A DNA stretch of 46,724 nucleotides, taken from contig JAEDEY010000004.1 in NCBI GenBank assembly GCA_016293065.1, positions 1 through 46,724 on the forward strand. The letters are read 5' to 3'. The stretch comes from Bacteroidales bacterium (GTDB taxonomy: Bacteria > Bacteroidota > Bacteroidia > Bacteroidales > UBA3663). A model generated the notes under the pieces. That model ran no database searches. It saw nothing but the letters and a program-made list of their open reading frames with translations, and had not been told where the DNA came from. Within the stretch, counting starts at the first letter, position 1. Each line of letters opens with the position of its first letter. A program made the translations under genes and the position numbers. Shown piece by piece: positions 1 through 8,121 of the stretch.

Positions 1-995
1 CCATTGAGTGGCTTGAGCATGGCAGTAGGTAGGGCAGCGACAAAGTCGGTGTTAATGCCGATGGTGTTGAAGAGCCAGCCGAAACCTTCGGTGATATAGC
101 CCAATGCTCCACATTCGCGGAAGACACTGATGCCCACGAACATCGCTATCTGATAGGGGATGATGGTGACAACAGTCTGGAAACCCTCTTTTGCGCCATC
201 GACGAAGGTGCTGAATAGAGGCACGCTCTTGCGAATGCCTGCGATGAGGAAGAGGAGGATGGTGCTGAAGAGAAGCACGTTGCTGAACACCGAGCTATAG
301 AGCTTGAGGTGCTCCTGGTCGAGCTGTGAGAAGAAATAGGCGATGCCAACGATGAAGGCAATGGCTCCGAGGAAGGTGCCAAGGATGACCTTGTCCCATA
401 GCTTGATCTTCTGCTTGAGGCAGCAAAGGAGGAGTCCGCCGAAAGTAGAACAAGCCGTGGCAAGAAGGATGGGCATGAAGATGTCGCTTGGATTGGCAGC
501 ACCAAACTGGGCACGGTACATCATGATGCTGATAGGGATGATGGTGAGTCCTGACGTGTTGAGCACTAAGAACATAATCATCGCATCACTCGCTGTGTCT
601 TTTTTCGTGTTGAGTTCCTGCAGCTCCTTCATTGCCTTCAAGCCAAGAGGAGTGGCAGCATTGTCGAGACCGAGGATATTTGCCGACACATTCATGAGAA
701 TACTGCCCTGGGCAGGATGACCCGAAGGAATGCCAGGGAAGATGCGTGAGAAGAGAGGATTGATGAGACGGGAGAACTGTGCGATGACACCACCTTTTTC
801 GCCCACCTTCATCAGTCCGAGCCAGAAGCTGAGCACGCCAGTGAGACCGAGACAGATCTCGAACGCCGTCTTGCTCGACTCGAAAGTGGTGTTCATCAAG
901 CGGCTCCATATCTCGACATCACCGCCGAATGTGCTCTTGCACACCGCCATGATGAATGCTATTGCAAAGAATGCAAACCAGATCCAGTTGAGCAT
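1..995 (-). CDS. Nucleoside-recognition (SpmA/SpmB-type) membrane protein, 3' end beyond the window
   Basis: The minus-strand frame starting at the ATG complementary to 993-995 stays open to the window edge, giving about 331 residues. The product is very hydrophobic, with several membrane segments, the first at about residues 3-16. It carries the Asn/Gly-rich nucleoside-recognition signature, seen as NVSANILGLDNAATPLG near residue 95, where residues coordinate a small ligand in the Gate/SpmA family. A second hydrophobic repeat begins near residue 250, which suggests the single-chain SpmA-SpmB fusion common in Bacteroidetes. In sporulating Firmicutes SpmA/B act in spore maturation; in non-sporulating Bacteroidales the transported or sensed molecule is unknown. 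Its start lies one base beyond the stop of the MCE gene, so it is probably the third gene of the amidase-MCE operon. The C-terminus is not visible. Confidence 0.8.
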   Translation of the reverse strand, partial: MLNWIWFAFFAIAFIMAVCKSTFGGDVEIWSRLMNTTFESSKTAFEICLGLTGVLSFWLGLMKVGEKGGVIAQFSRLINPLFSRIFPGIPSGHPAQGSILMNVSANILGLDNAATPLGLKAMKELQELNTKKDTASDAMIMFLVLNTSGLTIIPISIMMYRAQFGAANPSDIFMPILLATACSTFGGLLLCCLKQKIKLWDKVILGTFLGAIAFIVGIAYFFSQLDQEHLKLYSSVFSNVLLFSTILLFLIAGIRKSVPLFSTFVDGAKEGFQTVVTIIPYQIAMFVGISVFRECGALGYITEGFGWLFNTIGINTDFVAALPTAMLKPLN

Positions 996-996
996 A

Positions 997-1878
997 TTAC
1001 TTCCCGAAAAGTTTGATGTTGATATAGCGCTTAGGATGCTCCTTGATGTCGGTGATGAGCGAATCGACACTCGCAATGGTAGCTGTCAGCTGGTCGTGCA
1101 GCTCGGTAGTATTGATGGCCTTGCCCACAGAACCGTCGTTGCTCATGAGAGCTGTCAGGAGCTTGTTGGTAGTCTCGAGTGTAGAGTTGGCCTTGGCGAT
1201 TAGTGCACTGACATCGGCATCCTTGACCTCCGAGGTGAGGGTGTCGATATTGGCTGTGAGGCTGTTGACATTGTCGAGTATCTCTGGTACATCGCCCTTG
1301 AGATACTTGTTGAGCAAAGCCACGGTGGTGTTGAGCTGCTGTGTGAGCGCGTTGATCTCGATGAGGCTCTCCTGCATCTTCGACTCGTTGACGAGGGTGT
1401 TGATGCCGCAGATGAGGGTGTCGAGCTTTGGCATGATCTCGTTGACCGAAGCAATGATAGGAGCAGCCCCATCGAGCAAGCCAACAGCCTTTTCGCCTCC
1501 TGCAATGGTGTCGCGTGACTGCAGATAGGTATCGGACTGACCGAGGGAAATGACCACATAACTCGTGCCGAGGAGATCGGTCTGGATACTGGCGTGAGAA
1601 TCAGAAGGAATCTTGAGCGAAGACTCTTCGAGATTGACTTCAACCACGATATTGCCAGTAGCCTTGTCGTAGGTCATCGAACGAACCAGACCCACCTGGA
1701 AGCCATTTACCTTGACAGGTCCTGAATTGGCCAAGCCTTCGACGTTATTGCTCACAACATAATAGAACTGTCCGCGGCGGAGAGAGTTGATGCCCTTGAG
1801 GTACTGAATGCCGAAGACGAGGACGAGTATGGCGATGATTGTCCAGAACCCGATTTTGAATTCGTTGCTTATTTTCAT
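997..1878 (-). CDS. MlaD/MCE family lipid-transport protein
   Basis: This encodes a 293-residue protein. A single N-terminal membrane anchor (about residues 8-28) is followed by an MCE domain (about 37-110, including GPVKVNGFQVGLV) and a long C-terminal helical, coiled-coil-rich tail. That layout fits the substrate-binding MlaD subunit of Mce/Mla-type systems, which move phospholipids or other hydrophobic molecules between inner and outer membranes. I chose the ATG at 1876-1878; a TTG two codons upstream is also in frame but less likely. The ATPase and permease partners (MlaF, MlaE) are not in this window; in Bacteroidetes they often lie elsewhere. The gene sits between the amidase and the nucleoside-recognition protein with very short gaps, so the three are probably cotranscribed. 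The transported substrate cannot be inferred. Confidence 0.88.
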   Translation of the reverse strand: MKISNEFKIGFWTIIAILVLVFGIQYLKGINSLRRGQFYYVVSNNVEGLANSGPVKVNGFQVGLVRSMTYDKATGNIVVEVNLEESSLKIPSDSHASIQTDLLGTSYVVISLGQSDTYLQSRDTIAGGEKAVGLLDGAAPIIASVNEIMPKLDTLICGINTLVNESKMQESLIEINALTQQLNTTVALLNKYLKGDVPEILDNVNSLTANIDTLTSEVKDADVSALIAKANSTLETTNKLLTALMSNDGSVGKAINTTELHDQLTATIASVDSLITDIKEHPKRYINIKLFGK

Positions 1879-1899
1879 AATCAATTTTTTTTCGTTTTG

Positions 1900-3069
1900 T
1901 TATCTTATTCTGTTGCCATCAGCATCGGTCTTGATGATGAAGGCATCAGAGAACAGTTTCTTTATTCGCTTGAGGTCAGCGTTTAGTTCCCTGCTCGACT
2001 TTGCCTCGCCGTAGGTGTAGCGATAGACCTTTCCGTCGCGGTAGTGGCTCACGGGCCACAGACCCTTGAGGTCGCGGTTACCCTTCTTGAGCAGGCGGTC
2101 GCTCGACAGGAACTGAATCCTGTAGAAGACGTCGGAAGCCTTGGCTGCAGGTTTGTCTGCAGGTTCTTGGCGTTCAGGCTTCTCTTCAGCCACAGGTTTC
2201 TCTTCAGCCACAGGGGTCTCGTCGGCAGGAGCTTTGTCGCCAAGCTTGCGCTTTGCCCATGCTGCCTTGTACTTCTCGATGCCAGCGAAGATGGCCTTGC
2301 TGTAGGCAACCATGGCCTCCTCGGTGTTGAGGAAACGCTCTTCGGCAGGATTGCTCATGTAGCCCAGTTCGACAAGGATGGCAGGCATAGGGGAGTAGCA
2401 AAGCACGAAGATGTTCTTCTCCTTGACTCCGCGGTCGATCACGCTGTTCTTGTATGAAGTCCTCTTCAGTCCCGAGATGATGGAGTTGTGGACATATTTC
2501 GCCACCTCCTCGCTGTGGATGTTGTTCTTCTCGCGCTGTGCCTGACACAGGATCTTGGTCTCCAGGTCCATATCACGGTCGAAATCGACATACCGTCCCG
2601 AGATATCGAGGTTCTCTATTTCGTTCTCCATGCGTTCGCGGATGCGCTTCTGCTCATCTGCACTCTTGCCCTTCAGACCCGTCACGCCGAATATGTAGGT
2701 CTCGACACCGCGTGCAGCAGAAGTAGGAGCAGCGTTGACATGGATCGACACGAAGAGGTCGCCCTGTGCCTCCTTGGCAATCCTGGTGCGTTCGGGCAAC
2801 GAAGGGTAGGTGTCCTTCTTGCGGGTATAGACGACCTTGACATCGGGATACTTGTTTTCGATGAGTCTGCCCACACGCTTGACGACATCGAGCGCGATGA
2901 CCTTTTCGTCTTTCTTCAGTTTGCGGTGTGACGTACCGGTATCGCCGCCACCGTGACCAGCATCGAGCACGACGACGAATTGGCTTCGGTCGGCAGCTGC
3001 CGCATCGAATGGCATAAAGAGAGCAAAGCAAGCTGCCAGAATGAACAAATATTGTATGAACCTATTCAT
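1900..3069 (-). CDS. N-acetylmuramoyl-L-alanine amidase (Amidase_3) with C-terminal SPOR-like domain
   Basis: A 389-residue exported zinc amidase that cleaves the lactyl-amide bond between N-acetylmuramic acid and the stem peptide of peptidoglycan. A signal peptide spans residues 1 to about 26 (AAAA near the cleavage site). The catalytic domain shows the expected zinc ligands and catalytic glutamates: H39 in DAGHGG, E55, H110 in SIHVNA and E234 in VELGY. After a Pro/Glu/Lys-rich linker (about 263-310, with repeats of AEEKPV) there is a C-terminal domain of about 75 residues, YRIQFLSS onward, that looks like a SPOR/peptidoglycan-binding module. Such modules bring amidases to division sites in other bacteria; localisation here is inferred. 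It is the first gene of a minus-strand operon with the MCE and nucleoside-recognition proteins, and diverges from aroE. Confidence 0.93.
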   Translation of the reverse strand: MNRFIQYLFILAACFALFMPFDAAAADRSQFVVVLDAGHGGGDTGTSHRKLKKDEKVIALDVVKRVGRLIENKYPDVKVVYTRKKDTYPSLPERTRIAKEAQGDLFVSIHVNAAPTSAARGVETYIFGVTGLKGKSADEQKRIRERMENEIENLDISGRYVDFDRDMDLETKILCQAQREKNNIHSEEVAKYVHNSIISGLKRTSYKNSVIDRGVKEKNIFVLCYSPMPAILVELGYMSNPAEERFLNTEEAMVAYSKAIFAGIEKYKAAWAKRKLGDKAPADETPVAEEKPVAEEKPERQEPADKPAAKASDVFYRIQFLSSDRLLKKGNRDLKGLWPVSHYRDGKVYRYTYGEAKSSRELNADLKRIKKLFSDAFIIKTDADGNRIR

Positions 3070-3088
3070 TATTTATTATTATCTGGCG

Positions 3089-3096
3089 CAAATTTA
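3089..3096 (-). promoter_or_regulatory. Candidate Bacteroidetes -7 element for the amidase operon
   Basis: The minus strand reads TAAATTTG, an exact match to the TAnnTTTG element recognised by the Bacteroidetes primary sigma factor. It lies 20 bases upstream of the amidase ATG, implying a very short 5' leader. I do not see a clear -33 TTTG at the usual spacing. Confidence 0.5.
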
Positions 3097-3129
3097 ATAA
3101 AAAAATTTTTCTTTTGACGAAAAACTTGT

Positions 3130-3137
3130 TAATTTTG
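3130..3137 (+). promoter_or_regulatory. Candidate Bacteroidetes -7 element for aroE
   Basis: TAATTTTG fits TAnnTTTG and lies 36 bases upstream of the chosen aroE ATG. Together with the element on the other strand at 3089-3096 it makes this a compact divergent promoter region. The upstream TTTTG at 3112-3116 is too close to be an ideal -33 box. Confidence 0.5.
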
Positions 3138-3173
3138 CGTCCGATTTATTCAATTTTAAGAAATATAAGTGTT

Positions 3174-3953
3174 ATGACAGCAAAGTTCGGGCTATTAGGC
3201 CACCCTTTGGGACATTCATTCTCGAAAAAGTTCCACAACGAGCGATTCCTGACATTGGGCATCGATGCGGTGTATGAAAACTATGACCTTGCCGATGTCA
3301 ACGACCTTGTGAAGGTGCTTGGCGAAGAGAAGCAACTCATGGGTCTGAATGTGACTATACCTTACAAGCAGGATGTGATGAGGTTCCTCGATGAGCTGGA
3401 TCCTGTGGCAGAGAAGATAGGTGCGGTCAATGTGGTGAAGATAGGGCATATCGACGAAAGCAGTCCGCTGTGGGGCAAGACCAAGATAGAAGGTCTTTAT
3501 TTAAAAGGATATAACAGCGACATCATCGGCTTCACCGAGAGCATACGTCCGATGCTCAGGCCGACCCACCGCAAGGCTCTCATCCTCGGGACGGGAGGCG
3601 CAAGCAAGGCCATCAAGGTGGCACTCGAGAACATGGGCATAGAGACGAAATACGTGTCGCGCACGAAGGGGGAGGGAAGGCTCACCTACGGCGAACTGAC
3701 TCCCGGACTGATCGACGAATACAAGGTCATCGTCAACTGTTCGCCCCTCGGCATGTACCCCAAAACCGACCAGTGTCCCGATATCCCATACGACTGCCTG
3801 ACAGCCGAGCACGTGTGCTTCGACGTGGTCTATAACCCAGAGACGACCTTGTTCATGAAGAAGGCGCAGGCGAAGGGAGCGAGCGTGAAATGCGGCTATG
3901 AAATGCTTGTCGGACAAGCCATTGCAAGTTATGAGATATGGACAAGCCATTAA
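3174..3953 (+). CDS. aroE: Shikimate dehydrogenase
   Basis: A 259-residue cytoplasmic enzyme that reduces 3-dehydroshikimate to shikimate with NADPH, the fourth step of the common aromatic amino acid pathway. The shikimate-binding serines lie in GHSFSKKFHN (about residues 13-22). The catalytic lysine is K65 in NVTIPYKQDV and the catalytic aspartate D116 in GYNSD. The dinucleotide loop is GTGGAS (139-144). The motifs NCSPLGMYP and GYEMLVGQA close the active site. I chose the ATG at 3174 because the protein then begins MTAKFGLLGHPLGHS, as in the family; an in-frame TTG at 3114 would add 20 residues upstream of the predicted -7 box. Compared with E. coli AroE there is a modest insert at about residues 92-110. 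It is followed by ileS, which has its own promoter. Confidence 0.95.
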   Translation: MTAKFGLLGHPLGHSFSKKFHNERFLTLGIDAVYENYDLADVNDLVKVLGEEKQLMGLNVTIPYKQDVMRFLDELDPVAEKIGAVNVVKIGHIDESSPLWGKTKIEGLYLKGYNSDIIGFTESIRPMLRPTHRKALILGTGGASKAIKVALENMGIETKYVSRTKGEGRLTYGELTPGLIDEYKVIVNCSPLGMYPKTDQCPDIPYDCLTAEHVCFDVVYNPETTLFMKKAQAKGASVKCGYEMLVGQAIASYEIWTSH

Positions 3954-3977
3954 AAAAGCGAAAAAATACGACTTTTT

Positions 3978-4009
3978 TTTGGAAAAGTGCTCACAATTTT
4001 TTATTTTTG
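3978..4009 (+). promoter_or_regulatory. Candidate promoter for ileS (-33 TTTG, -7 TAnnTTTG)
   Basis: TTTG at 3978-3981 and TATTTTTG at 4002-4009 are separated by 20 bases, which matches the Bacteroidetes -33/-7 promoter layout. The -7 element ends 24 bases before the ileS ATG at 4034. Confidence 0.6.
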
Positions 4010-4033
4010 CGCTCGTATTTTTAATAATTGACT

Positions 4034-7000
4034 ATGAAATTTGCAGAATATAACAGTTTCAACCTCTCGGAAATCAACAAGGAGGTGCTGAAAAAGTGGG
4101 ACGAAAACAATGTCTTCGAACAGAGTATGACTACCCGTGAGGGTCATCCGTCGTTTGTCTTCTACGAGGGACCTCCGTCGGCCAATGGCATGCCAGGTAT
4201 CCACCACGTGATGGCACGTTCGATCAAGGATATCTTCTGCCGTTTCAAGACGATGAAGGGTTATCAGGTGAAGCGTAAGGCAGGTTGGGATACCCACGGT
4301 CTGCCTGTCGAGCTCGGTGTCGAGAAGAGCCTTGGCATCACCAAGGAGGATATCGGCAAGAAGATCTCGGTCGATGAATACAATGCTACCTGCCGCAAGG
4401 AGGTAATGAAATATACCAAGGAATGGACCGACCTTACCCACAAGATGGGCTACTGGGTCGATCTTGATGATCCATATATCACTTACGACAACCGCTACAT
4501 CGAGACTCTGTGGTGGATGCTCAAGCAGCTATACAACAAGGGTTTGCTCTACAAGGGCTACACCATCCAGCCATATTCGCCAGGTGCGGGAACAGGTCTG
4601 TCGAGCCACGAGCTCAACCAGCCGGGCTGCTACCGTGATGTCAAGGATACGACGGTGACTGGTATCTTCAGCATGATCGATGCAAAGCCTGAGATGATGG
4701 AGTGGGGCAAGCCTGCATTCATCGCATGGACAACCACACCTTGGACATTGCCATCGAATACGGCTCTCTGCGTAGGCCCGAACATCGACTATGTGGCTGT
4801 GCAGACCTTCAATCCATATAATGGCGAGAAGCTCACCATCGTGATGGCAGAGGCTCGTGTGGGCGCATATCTCAAGGGTCAGCAGTATGAGACTCTGGCA
4901 GAGATGGAGGCGCTCGACGTAGAGAAGATCAACGGCAAGGAGTTGCCATACCGCATCGTGGGTCGATACAAGGGCTCTGACCTCGTGGGTATGAAGTATC
5001 AGCAGCTGATGCCATGGGTAAAGCCATGCGAGAAGGTCGATGACCTTGCTGCACCATACGTTCAGAAATATGCTGAGGAGCACCCAGAGAAGGTGTTCGT
5101 CTGCGGACAGGATAAGTTCGTGGAGCTCGAAGAGAAGGCATTCCGCGTGATCCCTGGCGACTATGTGACAACAGAAGACGGTACGGGTATCGTACATATC
5201 GCGCCAACCTTCGGTGCCGACGATGCCAAGGTGGCAAAGGCTGCCGAGGTGCCTTCGCTCTTCATGATTAACAAGCTTGCCGAGACTCGTCCGATGGTGG
5301 ATATGACTGGTAAGTACTACATGATGGACGAGTGCGATGAGGCTTTCGTCAAGGCATGTGTCAATGCCGATGCTTACAAGGTGCATGAGGGCGCATTCGT
5401 GAAGAATGCTTACGCACCTGAGTTCAATGTCGATGGCAAGTACGACGCAGAGGCAGCTGCCAAGGCTGATGACCTCAATGTGGTGATCTGCATAGAGATG
5501 AAGGGCGCAAGCCAGGCATTCAAGATCGAGAAGCACGTGCACAACTACCCTCATTGCTGGCGTACCGACAAGCCTGTGCTCTACTATCCGCTCGACTCTT
5601 GGTTCATCCGTTCGACTGCATGCCGTGAGCGCATGATCGAACTCAACAAGACCATCAACTGGAAGCCAAAATCGACAGGTACAGGACGTTTCGGAATGTG
5701 GCTCGAGAACCTCAACGACTGGAACCTCTCACGTTCACGCTACTGGGGTACTCCGCTTCCAATCTGGCGCAACCGCGACACACGCGAGGAGATCTGCATC
5801 GGTTCGGTTGAGGAGCTCTACAACGAGATCGAGAAAGCCGTTGCTGCTGGTTTCATGACGAGCAACCCATACAAGGACAAGGGCTTTGAGCCAGGCAAGA
5901 TGGCAAAGGACAACTATGAGAAGATCGACCTGCATCGTCCTTATGTCGATGACATCGTGCTCGTGAGTCCATCGGGCAAGCCAATGAAGCGCGAGACCGA
6001 CCTTATCGACGTGTGGTTTGACAGTGGTGCGATGCCTTACGCACAGATCCACTATCCATTTGAAAACAAGGAGATTCTCGACAATGGTACATGTTATCCA
6101 GCCGACTTCATCGCTGAAGGTGTCGATCAGACTCGCGGATGGTTCTTCACTCTCCATGCCCTCGGTACGATGATCTTCGACTCGGTGGCTTATAAGGCAG
6201 TAGTGTCGAACGGACTGGTGCTTGCCAAGGACGGACAGAAGATGTCGAAGCGTCTGGGCAATGCTGTCGATCCATTCAACGCAATCGAGAAATATGGCTC
6301 TGACCCATTGCGCTGGTATATGATCACCAACTCATCGCCATGGGATAACCTCCGCTTCGACCAGGATGGTGTGGCAGAGGTGAGCCGTAAGTTCTTTGGC
6401 ACATTGTTCAATACATATAAGCTCTTCGCGCTCTATGCCAACGTCGATGGCTTCACAGGTTCGGAACCTGAGGTGCCAATGTCGGAACGTCCTGACATCG
6501 ACAAGTGGATCATCTCATCGCTCAACACACTCATCAGCGAGGTGGATAAGAACTACGACACCTACGAGCCTACAGTAGCCGGACGACTGATCGAGACCTT
6601 CGTGTGCGACAATCTCTCGAACTGGTATGTGCGCCTCAACCGCCAGCGTTTCTGGAGAGGAGAGATGACTGCCGACAAGCTCTCGGCATATCAGACACTC
6701 TATACATGTCTTGAGACCGTGGCTCGACTGATGGCACCAATCGCTCCATTCTATGCCGACAAGCTCTATACCGACCTTAATGCGGTGAGCGGCCGACACA
6801 ATGAGGTGAGCGTTCACCTTGCCGACTTCCCTGTGGCAGGTGAGACCGATGCATCGCTCGAACGCAAGATGGCACTCGCACAGACAGTCACTTCGCTCGT
6901 GCTTTCAATCCGCAAGAACTCGAAGATCATCGTGCGTCAGCCACTCCAGTCGCTTCTCTTCCCAGCAGTCGATGCTGAACAGGCAGAGGATATCCTTGCT

Positions 7001-7603
7001 GTCAAGAACCTGATCTTGAGCGAGGTTAACGTGAAGGAACTGAAGATTGCCGATTCGAACGACCATGTGCTTGTGAAGCGTGTGAAGCCAAACTTCCGCG
7101 AACTCGGCAAGCGCTACGGCAAGCTCATGAAGTCGCTTGCTGCTGCTCTCAACGGATTGTCGCAGGAGCAGATCGCTGACCTTGAGACTTCGGGCAAGAT
7201 AGGCTTCGACCTTGAAGGTACAGCTGTCGAGATCATGACTACCGACGTCGAGATTATCAGCGAGGATATGCCAGGCTGGAACGTGGCAAGCGAAGGCCGT
7301 GTGACAGTGGCTCTGGATATCACCGTGACCGACGAACTCAAGAAGGAGGGTAACGCACGCGAGCTCGTGAAGCGCATACAGAACTATCGCAAGACAGCTG
7401 GCTTTGAGATTACAGACCGCATCACTATCGCTATTGAGTCTAATCCAGAGATCAACGATGCAGTGGCAGAATTTGGTGACTACATCAAGTCACAGGTGCT
7501 CGCCACTCAGATTGATATCGTCGAGGTGGGAAGTATCGGTGATTGTGTAGAACTTGATATGGACAATTATTTGCTCAAGGCAAACATTGCATTGAGCAAG
7601 TGA
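4034..7603 (+). CDS. ileS: Isoleucyl-tRNA synthetase, IleS2-like, with swapped GXHH signature motif
   Basis: A 1189-residue class I aminoacyl-tRNA synthetase that charges tRNA-Ile. I chose the ATG at 4034; an in-frame TTG at 4028 would add two residues. The N-terminal Rossmann domain carries the position of the HIGH signature at residues 55-58, but the residues read G-I-H-H instead of H-x-G-H. The second ATP-binding motif KMSKR is intact at 736-740, in DGQKMSKRLG. The large insertion between the halves is the CP1 editing domain, followed by the anticodon-binding helical domain and a long C-terminal region ending near 1189. Length and architecture fit the IleS2 (eukaryote-like) type. In characterised IleS2 enzymes the GXHH swap has been linked to very high mupirocin resistance; that is inferred, not shown, for this protein. 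Codon use appears biased toward C/G-ending codons, as expected for a highly expressed gene. Confidence 0.96.
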   Translation: MKFAEYNSFNLSEINKEVLKKWDENNVFEQSMTTREGHPSFVFYEGPPSANGMPGIHHVMARSIKDIFCRFKTMKGYQVKRKAGWDTHGLPVELGVEKSLGITKEDIGKKISVDEYNATCRKEVMKYTKEWTDLTHKMGYWVDLDDPYITYDNRYIETLWWMLKQLYNKGLLYKGYTIQPYSPGAGTGLSSHELNQPGCYRDVKDTTVTGIFSMIDAKPEMMEWGKPAFIAWTTTPWTLPSNTALCVGPNIDYVAVQTFNPYNGEKLTIVMAEARVGAYLKGQQYETLAEMEALDVEKINGKELPYRIVGRYKGSDLVGMKYQQLMPWVKPCEKVDDLAAPYVQKYAEEHPEKVFVCGQDKFVELEEKAFRVIPGDYVTTEDGTGIVHIAPTFGADDAKVAKAAEVPSLFMINKLAETRPMVDMTGKYYMMDECDEAFVKACVNADAYKVHEGAFVKNAYAPEFNVDGKYDAEAAAKADDLNVVICIEMKGASQAFKIEKHVHNYPHCWRTDKPVLYYPLDSWFIRSTACRERMIELNKTINWKPKSTGTGRFGMWLENLNDWNLSRSRYWGTPLPIWRNRDTREEICIGSVEELYNEIEKAVAAGFMTSNPYKDKGFEPGKMAKDNYEKIDLHRPYVDDIVLVSPSGKPMKRETDLIDVWFDSGAMPYAQIHYPFENKEILDNGTCYPADFIAEGVDQTRGWFFTLHALGTMIFDSVAYKAVVSNGLVLAKDGQKMSKRLGNAVDPFNAIEKYGSDPLRWYMITNSSPWDNLRFDQDGVAEVSRKFFGTLFNTYKLFALYANVDGFTGSEPEVPMSERPDIDKWIISSLNTLISEVDKNYDTYEPTVAGRLIETFVCDNLSNWYVRLNRQRFWRGEMTADKLSAYQTLYTCLETVARLMAPIAPFYADKLYTDLNAVSGRHNEVSVHLADFPVAGETDASLERKMALAQTVTSLVLSIRKNSKIIVRQPLQSLLFPAVDAEQAEDILAVKNLILSEVNVKELKIADSNDHVLVKRVKPNFRELGKRYGKLMKSLAAALNGLSQEQIADLETSGKIGFDLEGTAVEIMTTDVEIISEDMPGWNVASEGRVTVALDITVTDELKKEGNARELVKRIQNYRKTAGFEITDRITIAIESNPEINDAVAEFGDYIKSQVLATQIDIVEVGSIGDCVELDMDNYLLKANIALSK

Positions 7604-7611
7604 AAGCAGAT

Positions 7612-7667
7612 TGATTGCTGATTACTGATTACTGATTATTGATTACTGATTTTTGATTGGTGATTGG
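7612..7667 (+). repeat. Eight tandem degenerate heptamers, consensus TGATTAN
   Basis: Starting eight bases after the ileS stop, the sequence consists of eight consecutive 7-bp units: TGATTGC, TGATTAC, TGATTAC, TGATTAT, TGATTAC, TGATTTT, TGATTGG, TGATTGG. Because the period is 7, TGA falls in all three forward frames within 21 bases, and the complement of TTA gives TAA in all three reverse frames. A related array lies at 19445-19480. The function is unknown. Confidence 0.85.
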
Positions 7668-7731
7668 CAATCATTTATAATAAAGAATAATAATTAACTT
7701 TATAATATTAACTACTAATACCTTTAGAAAA

Positions 7732-8118
7732 ATGGTAGAAGAGAAACTTAGATACTCGGATGAAGAATTAGAGGAGTTCAAAGCTTTGATCCTCGAGAAA
7801 CTTGAAGTAGCAAATGCTGAATATCAGGATCTGCGTAAACAACTCCGAAATGGAGACAACTCTGATCGCGACACTGCCCCTGTGTTTAAGAACATGGAGG
7901 ATGGTGCAGATACTTTGAATCGAGAAGAACTCGGTTTGAGAGCATCAAGACTTGAGAAATTCATCAAGGGACTTCAGGGAGCACTGGTGCGTATCGAGAA
8001 TAAGACATATGGCATTTGTCGCGCAACAGGCAAACTGATTCCTAAAGAGCGTCTTCGTGCGGTTCCTCATGCTACTCTTTCTATAGAGGCTAAAGAGAAT
8101 AGAACAACGCGTCGCTGA
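7732..8118 (+). CDS. TraR/DksA-family protein with a degenerate zinc finger
   Basis: A 128-residue protein with the DksA layout: an N-terminal coiled coil of two long helices, a tip, and a C-terminal zinc-finger-like segment. The coiled-coil tip keeps an acidic pair, D57 and D60 in MEDGADTLN, equivalent to the DxxDxA motif that DksA inserts into the RNA polymerase secondary channel. The C-terminal part (GICRATGKLIPKERL) has the family's typical sequence, but only one cysteine (C96) remains of the four expected in a C4 finger, so zinc binding is doubtful. The family modulates transcription initiation, often with ppGpp. The stop is followed within three bases by lspA, so the two are almost certainly cotranscribed, a pairing I recall as common in Bacteroidetes. 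Confidence 0.85.
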   Translation: MVEEKLRYSDEELEEFKALILEKLEVANAEYQDLRKQLRNGDNSDRDTAPVFKNMEDGADTLNREELGLRASRLEKFIKGLQGALVRIENKTYGICRATGKLIPKERLRAVPHATLSIEAKENRTTRR

Positions 8119-8121
8119 TCA

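Noticed and set aside
4529..5554. A 341-codon open frame on the minus strand inside ileS
   Set aside because: It is antisense to the synthetase, with a Cys/His-rich and domain-free sequence; a shadow of strong codon bias in ileS.
7612..7667. CRISPR array
   Set aside because: The units are 7 bp and contiguous with no spacers, and no cas gene is present.
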